From the NCBI RefSeq assembly GCF_002835735.1, contig NZ_PISD01000028.1, forward strand, positions 1 to 64,000: a stretch of DNA of 64,000 nt. The letters run 5' to 3'. Under the pieces are notes generated by a model that was not told the DNA's origin, made no database searches, and was given only the letters and a program-made list of their open reading frames with translations. Both the position numbers and the translations under genes were made by a program. Shown here one piece after another: positions 7,975 through 15,658 of this stretch. The DNA is from Cytobacillus horneckiae (GTDB lineage: Bacteria; Bacillota; Bacilli; Bacillales; Cytobacillaceae). The first letter of the stretch is position 1; each line of letters starts with the position of its first letter.

Positions 7975-9624
7975 TTATTTTAATTCACTTGGGAATTCCA
8001 ACAAATTCAGATCAAAAACAATCGGGAACAAGAAATAAATAAACGTGATGATTAGTATTGTCGCCAGGATCGTAATCCATGTCCCCTTTCTGAGCATATC
8101 CATGATAGTCACTTTCCCCGTGCCGAAAATAATCGCTTGCGACGGAGTTCCAATCGGCAGCATGAATGCAAAACCCGCTCCTAAGGCTGCCGCCGCCATT
8201 AATGGGAGAGGATGCGCATCAATCGCAAGTGCCAGCGTTGCCGCGATTGGCACAAAAATCGTTGTGATAGCTGTATTCGGTGCGATCTGAGTAATGCCTA
8301 TCGTTAAAATGGTTGTAATCGACAGAATGAGAATGTATGGCGTTCCTTCAAGCAATAATAATTGGCTGCCAATCCAAGTAGATAAATCCGTTCCACTAAA
8401 ACCAGCTGCGATGGCGAGTCCTCCACCAACTAGTAACAGAACATCCCATGGCATATGTTTTAATGAATCACTTTCCAATATTCTGCCTCCGTTTTTCTTG
8501 GATGCCGGGATCAGATAAAGAAGAATCGCGCCAGTCATGGCAATCATCGTATCACTTATTCCAGGAATAATATCTGTCCAAATAAAAGATCTTGTTAGCC
8601 ACATAAATGCCGTTAAACTAAATACTATAGAAACAATTTTCTCCTCGTAAGTCATTTTTCCTAACGCTTGCTTTTCATCTAATACAAATTGTCGGCCATG
8701 CTCCAATCTTTTTACTTTCATTGGATAGGCGATTTTCGTTAAATAAAAGGCTGCAAAGACAGCTAGGATGAGAATGAGCGGAAATGCGAATAAAAACCAT
8801 TTAGCAAATGAAATTTCGATGCCGTACATCTCTTTAATCAACCCTGCTAAAATCAAGTTGGGTGGTGTTCCGATGAGCGTCGCACTCCCGCCAATTATGC
8901 CTCCGAAACCAATAGAAAAAACGATAGATTTCGTAAACTTCTTATCTTCCTCTAAAGTATAAGTGCCTTCTTTTTTCATCAATTCAACCACTTTGAAAGC
9001 GATCGCTGTTCCAATCGGAATCATCATCATTACAGTAGCAACATTTGAAATCCACATAGATAAGAAGCCTGTTGCAAACATAAAGCCGTAAACTAAACCT
9101 GAAGTGCTCGTACCGACAAAGCTAATAATTGTTAATGCGATTCGTTCATGAAGCTTCCACTTTTCGAGTGCTAAAGCGATGGCAAACCCGCCTAAAAATA
9201 AGAAGATATTCGGGTCCCCATAGCTTGCAGTTGCTTGTGCGCCAGTGATTGTCCCCATTAATGGCAGCAGAACGATTGGCAAGAGTGAAGTGATGCCAAG
9301 AGGCATCGCTTCTAAAATCCACCAGGTTGATACCCATAACGTAATGGCTAAAACTGCTCTTCCTTCTTCACTTAATCCTGGAAGCGGCAATAAAAATACG
9401 GTCATTAAAAATAATAATGGCCCAAGCAGCAGACCAACGAATTGGCTTTTTGTATAAGCCGGTTTTTCATTCTGTTTATTTCCTCCGTCAGAAACAGCAG
9501 CGTCAACACTTTCCTTTGGACTTTCCGTTTTCACCTTTCTTAAACTAGCAAAAGTGATTAAATCTTTCGAACGCTGATGCGATAACCATAATGATTGACT
9601 CCATGTACGTAGAGATTTTTCCAT
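7975..9624 (-). CDS. DASS family (SLC13) sodium:dicarboxylate/anion symporter
   Basis: A polytopic inner-membrane importer, 549 residues from the ATG at 9624, which has a perfect AAAGGAGG site. A longer reading to 9711 runs back into the leader terminator and is rejected. There are about 12 hydrophobic segments. Family signatures include the N-terminal SNVATVMMMIPIGTA, GGSATLIGTPPNLI (SNT-like substrate/sodium motif) and its C-terminal counterpart ITQIAPNTAITTIFVPI, then LPIGTPSQAI. Such carriers take up C4-C6 di- or tricarboxylates or related acids. It lies downstream of catA, catB and the DUF3870 gene with the same type of RNA leader, so it probably imports an acid of the aromatic/ketoadipate pathway. 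This assignment is inferred from context. Confidence 0.88.
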   Translation of the reverse strand: MEKSLRTWSQSLWLSHQRSKDLITFASLRKVKTESPKESVDAAVSDGGNKQNEKPAYTKSQFVGLLLGPLLFLMTVFLLPLPGLSEEGRAVLAITLWVSTWWILEAMPLGITSLLPIVLLPLMGTITGAQATASYGDPNIFLFLGGFAIALALEKWKLHERIALTIISFVGTSTSGLVYGFMFATGFLSMWISNVATVMMMIPIGTAIAFKVVELMKKEGTYTLEEDKKFTKSIVFSIGFGGIIGGSATLIGTPPNLILAGLIKEMYGIEISFAKWFLFAFPLILILAVFAAFYLTKIAYPMKVKRLEHGRQFVLDEKQALGKMTYEEKIVSIVFSLTAFMWLTRSFIWTDIIPGISDTMIAMTGAILLYLIPASKKNGGRILESDSLKHMPWDVLLLVGGGLAIAAGFSGTDLSTWIGSQLLLLEGTPYILILSITTILTIGITQIAPNTAITTIFVPIAATLALAIDAHPLPLMAAAALGAGFAFMLPIGTPSQAIIFGTGKVTIMDMLRKGTWITILATILIITFIYFLFPIVFDLNLLEFPSELK

Positions 9625-9640
9625 TAAAATTCCTCCTTTA

Positions 9641-9655
9641 AAAGAGCGCTTACAT
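9641..9655 (-). promoter_or_regulatory. Candidate CcpA cre site
   Basis: On the minus strand ATGTAAGCGCTCTTT matches the cre consensus WTGNAANCGNWNNCW at 14 of 15 positions. It sits between the leader terminator and the ribosome site of the DASS transporter, where CcpA could act as a transcription roadblock. Confidence 0.5.
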
Positions 9656-9658
9656 TTA

Positions 9659-9780
9659 TACAAAAAAAGCCCTTTAAAAAGGTGTTTCCATTCAAACGAA
9701 TGGCTGCACACTTTTTAAAAGGCCAGATGTTTATTAAGGTACATTAAAAGAGGACTTCTCCTAATTGTTAATAAACAGGC
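9659..9780 (-). promoter_or_regulatory. Structured RNA leader 1 (candidate attenuator) of the DASS transporter
   Basis: Read 5' to 3' on the minus strand: an outer stem GTTTATTAA (9776-9768) pairs with TTAATAAAC (9737-9729). It encloses an inner stem ATTAGGAGA/TCTTTTAAT (9765-9757 with 9751-9743) and a loop AGTCC. Next comes an internal GTACC, then an intrinsic terminator (GGCCTTTTAAAAAG paired with CCTTTTTAAAGGGC and a T run). The same arrangement precedes catB and catA. I do not recognise a known riboswitch or antiterminator class. Confidence 0.7.
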
Positions 9781-9801
9781 AAATATAAGATTAACATCGC
9801 T

Positions 9802-10128
9802 TTATTTATGACTTTTCAAAAAAGTATCCCGATATTTTTGATGAGCAACCTTTAAGGCAACAGTGAGCGCCTGCTGGGAAGGAATAACGCAGTTTGTTTC
9901 CACATCGTCAATTAATGCTGATATATCCCGGCTAAAGTCAGTACCAACAATCATCCTTTTTAAATAATCCTTTGCTAAATCAGTCATAAAAGTAGAATCT
10001 ACATTTACAACAATATGTGTTTGCTTATTCACTTCAAGCATCAGACCGATTTGTTTATTGTTTTCATACATCGGTGTATTTTGCGGTGCTTTTGCATAAG
10101 CCGTTATAAAAGCTGTTGCCATTGCCAT
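9802..10128 (-). CDS. DUF3870 family protein
   Basis: A 108-residue soluble protein resembling the DUF3870 family. Seen hallmarks are FITAYAKAPQNTP near the start, GLMLEVN, IVVNVDSTFMTDLAKDY and the end PSQQALTVALKVAHQKYRD. The family is of unknown function but occurs beside catabolic lyases and dehydrogenases. Here it follows catB by 79 bp in the same unit and ends before the DASS leader. It occupies the place where catC (muconolactone isomerase, a protein of similar size) would sit in a classical cat operon, but no sequence resemblance to CatC is claimed. The ATG at 10128 follows AAGGGGTG. Confidence 0.7.
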   Translation of the reverse strand: MAMATAFITAYAKAPQNTPMYENNKQIGLMLEVNKQTHIVVNVDSTFMTDLAKDYLKRMIVGTDFSRDISALIDDVETNCVIPSQQALTVALKVAHQKYRDTFLKSHK

Positions 10129-10207
10129 GATTCAACACCCCTTCAGGAAGTAAGATATCTATCTATCCTCATTCTATCAAAATCTTCCGAATACTGAATG
10201 AATGTTT

Positions 10208-11323
10208 TTAACAATTCCTCGAATAATGCTTTACTTTATCAATATCTATCTCCATACCAAAGCCAGGTCCGTCAGGAATAACAATCTCATAGTTTTCGAA
10301 TTTCACCTCATTGACGGTTATTTGATCCTTAAATAACATCGGGCCAAACAGCTCAGTTCCAAACTCAAATGCTGGGATTGTCGCATAAACAGACGCACAA
10401 ACAGCCGTGCCTAAGCTAGATTCAATCATCGTTCCTCCGTATAAGCCAAAGCCTGCGCCTTCCGCAATGGCCGCTACCTTTTTCGTCTCCAGCAATCCTC
10501 CATGCTTGCATGGCTTCAGTGCGATACAATTTCCAGAGCGATGTTTAGCAATTTGATAGACTTCATGCACAGAATTCGCCGACTCATCTGCCATAATCGG
10601 CACCTTAAATCTTTCAGTTAATCGAGCCATTCCTTCATAATTCCAAGTAGGCAGCGGCTGTTCCACCATTGATACGCCGCCCTCTTGCAACGCCTCAATG
10701 CAATAATTGGCCGTCGTCTCATCCCATGCCTGATTGACATCCACTGTGACTCGCGCTTGATCGCCTACTGCAGCAATAATTTTTAATACGTGGTCTACGT
10801 TTTTATAAGGATCGCCTTTGCCGATTTTTAATTTGAAAATTTTATGGCGCTTTTGCTGCAAAAACTCTTTTGCTTCTTCAATATCTTTGCCAGTATCTCC
10901 GCTCGCTAATGTCCATGCGAGCGGCAATGAATCATGAATTTTTCCTCCCAACAATTCATATGCCGGCACTTCTTTGCCTTTCGCAGCCAAATCAATCATC
11001 GCAGCTTCAACAACTGCTTTAGCAAAATGATTGCCTCTAACAGCACTAGAAACTTCAAACATGATTTTAGAAAAATGTTTCGGGTTTTTCCCAATTAAGT
11101 GAGGGGTAATATACTGGTCAATATTTGCTTTAATGGCTTCAGGCGTTCCTTCCCCGTAAGAAGCTCCCCCGATTGTAGCCACTTCTGCCCATCCTTCCAG
11201 CCCAGCTTCTTCTGTCACGCGCGCCACGACAATCGATTGCTCAACAATCGTGTGCATCGCCAGCTGATGAGGGCGAACGGTAGGGATATCCAATATATAA
11301 ATATCTACTGAACGTATTTTCAT
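10208..11323 (-). CDS. catB: Muconate cycloisomerase (enolase superfamily)
   Basis: Converts cis,cis-muconate to muconolactone, the second step of catechol ortho-cleavage. It is 371 residues long. The muconate-lactonizing subgroup is indicated by the catalytic KxK in FKLKIGKGD near residue 168. Metal ligands are seen in VDVNQAW, in MVEQPLP and in MADESANS, and the second catalytic lysine is in CIALKPCKHGG. The N-terminal capping domain (PTVRPHQLAMHT) is typical of MLEs and dipeptide epimerases. The ATG at 11323 follows AAGGAGCTG. Placement just downstream of catA supports muconate as substrate over other enolase-superfamily reactions. It has its own structured leader with terminator. Confidence 0.88.
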   Translation of the reverse strand: MKIRSVDIYILDIPTVRPHQLAMHTIVEQSIVVARVTEEAGLEGWAEVATIGGASYGEGTPEAIKANIDQYITPHLIGKNPKHFSKIMFEVSSAVRGNHFAKAVVEAAMIDLAAKGKEVPAYELLGGKIHDSLPLAWTLASGDTGKDIEEAKEFLQQKRHKIFKLKIGKGDPYKNVDHVLKIIAAVGDQARVTVDVNQAWDETTANYCIEALQEGGVSMVEQPLPTWNYEGMARLTERFKVPIMADESANSVHEVYQIAKHRSGNCIALKPCKHGGLLETKKVAAIAEGAGFGLYGGTMIESSLGTAVCASVYATIPAFEFGTELFGPMLFKDQITVNEVKFENYEIVIPDGPGFGMEIDIDKVKHYSRNC

Positions 11324-11357
11324 TTTGACAGCTCCTTAGTCTTTTTCATTTTTTGCA

Positions 11358-11480
11358 TAAAAAAGGCCTTTTAAAAATGGCAGATTACATGACAAATAGA
11401 TGTAATCTCTCATTTTTAAAAGGCCGTTGCGTTTACTAAGGTACATTAAAAACGGTGATTCTTAATAGTTAATAAACAGG
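11358..11480 (-). promoter_or_regulatory. Structured RNA leader 2 (candidate attenuator) of catB
   Basis: Minus strand: outer stem GTTTATTAA (11477-11469) with TTAGTAAAC (11439-11431). Inner stem ATTAAGAA with TTTTTAAT around the loop TCACCG, then GTACC, then a strong terminator. In the terminator GGCCTTTTAAAAATG pairs with CATTTTTAAAAGGCC, enclosing a second hairpin, followed by TTTTTT. It shares GCCTGTTTATTAAC and the TAATGTACCTTA block with leader 1. Confidence 0.72.
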
Positions 11481-11539
11481 CTTTTGTATGCGTTTTTTAT
11501 ATTATGTAATAATTTTCGAATAAATTCAACAGCTTTTTT

Positions 11540-11566
11540 TGGAGCAGAGGAAAAACCTCTGCCCTC
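11540..11566 (-). terminator. Terminator-like hairpin after catA
   Basis: On the minus strand GGGCAGAGG-tttt-CCTCTGCTCC follows the catA stop. The T run is on the opposite face (plus-strand TTTTTT), so termination strength on the minus strand is uncertain. Confidence 0.5.
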
Positions 11567-11570
11567 GTCC

Positions 11571-12353
11571 CTATTCTGGCCTCATAACAAAATTTAATGA
11601 AGCTTCCTTATGATCTCCTTTATCCACAAGCTTCGTCATCAGGTCTTCTCTTACCCCCTCAGCCACATCTGTTTCAAGCCACTCATCCCCTTCGAAGAAC
11701 ACTTGAGTAATCAGCGTTTCATAGCCTTCTGCTTCAAACATGATGTGAAGGTGGGCAGGGCGCATTGGATGCTGCTCCATGTAATTTAGAAATTCACCAG
11801 TAGGGCCATCGGTCGGAATCGGATAAGGAACCGGGACAATTGTCTTCACAAGGAAATCGCCATTTTCATCCGTATAAAAATGACCGCGCAAATTATATTT
11901 TGGCGCATCGGAATCAAACGCCGAGTATGTTGCCGAATGATCGTTATGCCACATTTCTACCTTTGTGTTTGCCAATATCCTTCCGTCTGTACCACTGACA
12001 TTCCCTTTAAAATACAGCACTTCACCAGCCTCATCCGCCCGCTGCGTCAGCACCATTGGCTGTCCATGCACTTGTTCAATTAATGGAGACCCTTCGATAA
12101 AATACGGACCTAATAGTGATGGCTGCGTTCCCGGCTTATCCGTATACATCGCCTGCAAAACATGGGTTTCCAAGAATACGTCTGCATACAGCGGCAGCTC
12201 CCCCGTGCGCCCTAAACGGTCCGCCCATTTCACAAAATTTGTGTACTCCTCGTGATTCAGCTTTGCTTCTTGCAAAAACGCCTGAATATGCTTGATGAAC
12301 AAATTGAATACCTCTTCCACTCTTTCATTCTTTTTCACTGCTTCCTTCTGCAT
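11571..12353 (-). CDS. catA: Catechol 1,2-dioxygenase (intradiol)
   Basis: An iron(III) enzyme that opens catechol between the hydroxyls to give cis,cis-muconate. It is 260 residues from the ATG at 12353, which has GGAGGG seven bases upstream; the ATG at 12368 contains that ribosome site and is not used. The N-terminal about 75 residues are the helical dimerisation domain. The expected non-heme iron ligands are visible: Tyr143 (SATYSAF), Tyr177 (VPVPYPIPTDGP), His201 and His203 (RPAHLHIMF). The TDENGDFLVKTIVP segment is typical. The gene is preceded by a cre-like site and a structured leader, so expression is probably both inducible and glucose-repressed. Confidence 0.93.
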   Translation of the reverse strand: MQKEAVKKNERVEEVFNLFIKHIQAFLQEAKLNHEEYTNFVKWADRLGRTGELPLYADVFLETHVLQAMYTDKPGTQPSLLGPYFIEGSPLIEQVHGQPMVLTQRADEAGEVLYFKGNVSGTDGRILANTKVEMWHNDHSATYSAFDSDAPKYNLRGHFYTDENGDFLVKTIVPVPYPIPTDGPTGEFLNYMEQHPMRPAHLHIMFEAEGYETLITQVFFEGDEWLETDVAEGVREDLMTKLVDKGDHKEASLNFVMRPE

Positions 12354-12446
12354 CTGTAATCCCTCCATTTTTCAAATTAACTTTTATGTTAACTTTGTGT
12401 TGTTTTTTTATGCCATCCCCCTGTTAGACACAAAGTTATTCCTATT

Positions 12447-12461
12447 ATTAAGCGCTTTCAA
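12447..12461 (-). promoter_or_regulatory. Candidate CcpA cre site upstream of catA
   Basis: Minus-strand TTGAAAGCGCTTAAT fits the cre consensus at 14 of 15 positions and is near-palindromic. As at the DASS gene, it lies after the leader terminator and before the coding region. Confidence 0.55.
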
Positions 12462-12467
12462 AGCTAA

Positions 12468-12582
12468 ACAAAAATGGCTGCCTTAAATACAACTATCAAA
12501 AATGATAGTTATCTTTTAAGGCAGCCATTCGTTCACTAGTTGTTATTAAAAAAGGTCGTTTTTTAATAGCTAATGAATAGGC
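12468..12582 (-). promoter_or_regulatory. Structured RNA leader 3 (candidate attenuator) of catA
   Basis: Minus strand: outer stem TTCATTAG (12577-12570) with CTAGTGAA (12539-12532), which differs from leaders 1 and 2 by paired changes that keep pairing. Inner stem ATTAAAAAA with TTTTTTAAT, loop CGACC. Then an intrinsic terminator: AATGGCTGCCTTAAA pairs with TTTAAGGCAGCCATT around an inner hairpin AACTATCA/TGATAGTT, followed by TTTTTG. The same order of parts as leaders 1 and 2 implies common regulation. Confidence 0.72.
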
Positions 12583-12645
12583 GAAAAGTAATCTATTTAA
12601 TTTTATTATAAATGAAAATTTAAAATATTCAACAACTTTATTGAA

Positions 12646-13020
12646 TTAGATTTCTAATTTCGCATTTTCATGCAATGGACCTTTTATTATCGTGTTCAAT
12701 GGAAATATAAATGTCCATGGCATACTTGTATGCGGCTCAATAATCAATGATTTGATTGAAAATTGATGCTCAGCCGCTTTTCCTGCCCTATCATGATAAC
12801 TAATTTTACGCTCATGAAAGGAAAATGGCTGTTTGGATGTATTATGGACAATTGCTGTTACGAGCAATTCTTGCTTATGATTCCTAGCATGCCATAACGG
12901 TGTAAATTCGATTGGCTGATTTTCCATCACAGCCGCCTCAGCGAAACATAACTCAATCAATTTGCGGTCCTTTATAGAAATTGTCTTGTCCCATTTTGGG
13001 TGAAAAATTAGTTTTTGCAT
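12646..13020 (-). CDS. SLAP domain-containing protein
   Basis: A 124-residue protein resembling the SLAP domain of Bacillus S-layer/accessory Sec-associated proteins. Recognisable pieces are FHPKWDKTISIKDR at the start, FTPLWHARNHKQELLVTAIV, PFSFHERKI, and the ending MPWTFIFPLNTIIKGP. It has no signal peptide or membrane anchor, so it may act in the cytoplasm or belong to a complex. The ATG at 13020 follows GAGGTG. It lies upstream of the catA leader but has its own position and is probably unrelated to aromatic catabolism. Confidence 0.75.
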   Translation of the reverse strand: MQKLIFHPKWDKTISIKDRKLIELCFAEAAVMENQPIEFTPLWHARNHKQELLVTAIVHNTSKQPFSFHERKISYHDRAGKAAEHQFSIKSLIIEPHTSMPWTFIFPLNTIIKGPLHENAKLEI

Positions 13021-13405
13021 CCATTCGCACCTCGCTTTATTAATAAATTATAGCAAATTCAGTAAGACAGTCACGAATTTACATAAGCAGGCAAACATCA
13101 GCAACTATTTACACCTTATTTTGGAATGTATCGCCTTTATCAAAACTAAAGACCTATATTCCGCCAACTACTTTTTCACTAAATATTTTTGTTAAACGGC
13201 TGATGATTTAATGTAAGTTTACAAAACACAAGAAGAAAGACCCGAAAAAATTGCCTGTAAACATCCAAAAGACATTCGAACGAAACCTACTATGACTTTT
13301 ATACCAATATATACCTCTTTTCCTTTTTTATGGTTTATCACAAAACGCAAAAAGTGTATAATTACAATTATTATCATACTAAGTCACCAGAGTGAGGTGA
13401 GCATA
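13021..13405. other. Divergent intergenic region before the LXG locus
   Basis: No gene seen apart from an in-frame extension of the first LXG-locus gene back to 13292 that lacks a ribosome site. It should hold the divergent promoters of the SLAP gene and the toxin operon. No clear operator was identified. Confidence 0.5.
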
Positions 13406-13780
13406 ATGCAGGAAAATCAAATGTTAATTGCCAGCTTAAATCGTGAAAAGGCTGCCCTTCAATCTCAGATTCAAGCAAATCTGGAAAAGATTCAGCGATT
13501 GACACAAGCAAAGACGAACATCGCTCATGAGCAGGGAGAATTTTGGTCGCAAAAAAGGCTGATTTCAGAGCCGGACCTTTCAGCTGCATGGTTAGGGAAG
13601 CATGCCAATGAATTTAAGAATATTCGTACGAATATGGAACAATCCTATATGGCAATTAATACTCAGCAGGTAGAGAATATTTTGTCAGACATCGAACAAA
13701 AAATAGCTCAATTAGAAAGTATCAATAATGGCTATTCCAATAGTATTGCATCCATCAACTACCAAATTTGTCTATTATAA
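13406..13780 (+). CDS. DUF5082 / YwqH-like WXG100-superfamily helper protein
   Basis: A 124-residue, largely coiled-coil protein of the YwqH (DUF5082) type found at the head of LXG toxin operons. The N-terminal about 60 residues are a heptad helix (LNREKAALQSQIQANLEKIQRL). The centre has AAWLGKHANEFKNIR, resembling the WxG turn of WXG100 proteins, followed by a second helix (VENILSDIEQKIAQLESI). Such proteins are thought to pair with the LXG domain for type VII export. The start chosen is the ATG at 13406 behind GAGGTGAGC. It is first in an operon with the YwqI-like gene and the toxin. Confidence 0.85.
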   Translation: MQENQMLIASLNREKAALQSQIQANLEKIQRLTQAKTNIAHEQGEFWSQKRLISEPDLSAAWLGKHANEFKNIRTNMEQSYMAINTQQVENILSDIEQKIAQLESINNGYSNSIASINYQICLL

Positions 13781-13803
13781 AGGGAAAGACGGAGGTTAAC
13801 GTT

Positions 13804-14076
13804 ATGACGGAAATTAAAATTCAGCAGAGTCCTACTGAAGCGGCTTTTAATCAACTCAAGTCCAAGACAGGCGAGCTGAACACAGCAAAACCGGCTGTAA
13901 ACTTCAATGAATCCAACCTAGAATTCCTTCAGCAATTAGAAAACATTGAAACAACTTATTATCAAATGATTCATCAATACAAAAGCCTCTTATTAAAGGC
14001 TGAAGACGCAGCGGCAACAAGCATCGCAGATTTTATCGAATTTGAACAGAGCTTAGGAAGGAATATAATGAAATGA
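13804..14076 (+). CDS. YwqI/YxiC family helper protein
   Basis: A 90-residue alpha-helical protein of the YwqI/YxiC (DUF5344-type) group that normally lies between the YwqH-like gene and the LXG toxin. It has the pattern MTEIKIQQSPTEAAFNQLKS, then a linker (KPAVNFNESNLEF) and a second helix (ENIETTYYQMIHQYKSLLLKAE). The ATG at 13804 follows GGAGGTTAACG. It is 24 bp behind the preceding gene and 13 bp ahead of the toxin gene. The likely role is an LXG-binding partner for secretion, inferred from context. Confidence 0.82.
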   Translation: MTEIKIQQSPTEAAFNQLKSKTGELNTAKPAVNFNESNLEFLQQLENIETTYYQMIHQYKSLLLKAEDAAATSIADFIEFEQSLGRNIMK

Positions 14077-14089
14077 AAGGACCAATCAA

Positions 14090-15643
14090 ATGAAAGTATT
14101 AAAAGTTTCTGAGGTTACTAATGGAATTGATACCATCTTAAGCAAAAAGAAAGAAGAGAAAAATCAAGTCCACTCCATTCGCAATGCAATGAATAAAGTG
14201 ATTAACTTGGATAATGCTTTAAAAGGTGAAGGCGGAACCGCCATTAAAGATAACTTTATGCAGTTACATATCCCAATCCTTCTCTCCCTTGATGAATTTA
14301 TAGATACGTATACCGAAAAACTCGAGGAAATTAAAAGCATTATAGATTCCTATGAATCAGCTGATGGATTGGTAAGAGAGAGTTTTATCGAGCAGGACGT
14401 AAATGCTGGCATAAACAGAATTGAACAACTGACCCATGAAATTGCGGATAATATTAATAGACATTTGAATGCTGTGAACGACCTGGTCAGCCCGGCTCCG
14501 ATCAGCCTCTCACAATTCGATCAAACGGTCAGCGATTCCAGGCAGCAAGTGAGAAAAACGTTGGAAGGCCTTCAGAAATTGGACGCAAACAGCAAAAAAA
14601 GCCTCAAGCCTGCTGACAATGACTTGCAGAAAACGCAGAAGCTGACTAGTAAATTTGAAGGGTTTGCAAAGAATGGCGTCCTATTAAGTGAAAAGGATTT
14701 GCAGGAAGTCACAAAATCCATTGATACAAATACACTTGGCAAAATGTTTGAGGATTATGATCTAATCACTTTACTAAGAAACACGACAATCAGCTTTGGC
14801 GCAGCAATCATGAATTCTGGTAAACTATTAAAAATAGGAAATCTCAGCTTTAAAATGTTTGATAAGGATGGAAAAGTTTTTATCAAAATCAGAAATAAAA
14901 ATAATGAGATTCTGAACCTGCGCAATTACGAAAAATACCGAAAGATGCTTCAGGAAAACATGGGCGGCCGCTGGAAATGGAAACGCAATTTTGTTACTGA
15001 ATTATTAACTAAAGGTGTTCCACTATATGACAATAGATTATTAAAAAGGTTTCGAAGCAGCAGCAACAAATTTATCAATAGCCAATTTGATGATTTATCC
15101 AGATATGTACAGCGCATAGAAGATCCCTTTATAAAAGTGGCAGGTACGACCTTCAAAAATGAAATGAAAATTTGGGAAAGCTTTAAAGGGTGGAAAGATG
15201 CTTCAAAATTGACCAAATTTGGTAAAGGTGCCGGCATAGCGGGAATTGGTCTAACCGTCTTTGATAATGCAACAAGCAATTTTTACAATGATAAGACAGG
15301 CAAATGGGATTATACCAGTGGTGAACAAATTAAAAAGTTTACAGTTGATACGACAGTCGATTTAGGAGCGGGAGCCGCAGCAATGGCCGTAGGAGCAGCA
15401 GCGGGTTCAGCCATACTTCCTCCTGCTGGCACCGTTGTCGGAGCTGTTACTGGTGCTGGATTATATTTACTTGCAAATTTAAAACTCTCTATCTTCGATC
15501 CGCCAAGAAGTGTTGTACAGGCCACAAAAGACCTAGTTAACAAGGGGGTAGATGTAGGAGGAGATTTGGCTAGTAAAGCGGTAGATGGAATAGGAAATGC
15601 AGTTTCAAATGTCGGAAAAAAACTTGATAAGATATTTTGGTAG
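14090..15643 (+). CDS. LXG-domain type VII secretion toxin with glycine-zipper C-terminus
   Basis: A 517-residue polymorphic toxin. Residues about 1-200 form the helical LXG export domain (ALKGEGGTAIKDN is the LXG-family landmark). The middle (residues about 240-375) includes FKMFDKDGKVFIKIRN and GGRWKWKRN. Residues about 424-464 are a glycine/alanine-rich hydrophobic stretch (GAGAAAMAVGAAAGSAIL, then GTVVGAVTGAGLYLL) of the glycine-zipper kind seen in membrane-permeabilising LXG effectors. The end is an amphipathic tail with VGGDLASKAVDGIGNAV. No nuclease, deaminase or NADase motif is visible, so a membrane-acting toxin is the best inference. It is followed by a membrane protein that may be its immunity factor. 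The secretion apparatus itself is not in this window. Confidence 0.85.
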   Translation: MKVLKVSEVTNGIDTILSKKKEEKNQVHSIRNAMNKVINLDNALKGEGGTAIKDNFMQLHIPILLSLDEFIDTYTEKLEEIKSIIDSYESADGLVRESFIEQDVNAGINRIEQLTHEIADNINRHLNAVNDLVSPAPISLSQFDQTVSDSRQQVRKTLEGLQKLDANSKKSLKPADNDLQKTQKLTSKFEGFAKNGVLLSEKDLQEVTKSIDTNTLGKMFEDYDLITLLRNTTISFGAAIMNSGKLLKIGNLSFKMFDKDGKVFIKIRNKNNEILNLRNYEKYRKMLQENMGGRWKWKRNFVTELLTKGVPLYDNRLLKRFRSSSNKFINSQFDDLSRYVQRIEDPFIKVAGTTFKNEMKIWESFKGWKDASKLTKFGKGAGIAGIGLTVFDNATSNFYNDKTGKWDYTSGEQIKKFTVDTTVDLGAGAAAMAVGAAAGSAILPPAGTVVGAVTGAGLYLLANLKLSIFDPPRSVVQATKDLVNKGVDVGGDLASKAVDGIGNAVSNVGKKLDKIFW

Positions 15644-15658
15644 TTTCAGGAGGCTTAT

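Noticed and set aside
9625-9711. N-terminal extension of the DASS transporter
   Set aside because: It reads through the terminator hairpin and cre site and lacks a ribosome site. The ATG at 9624 has a perfect one.
9659-12582. ANTAR-type dual hexaloop or BglG/LicT RAT antiterminator sites
   Set aside because: The loops lack the A1/G4 hexaloop pattern and there are no two equal hairpins. No RAT-like sequence overlaps the terminators, and no PTS or ANTAR gene is nearby.
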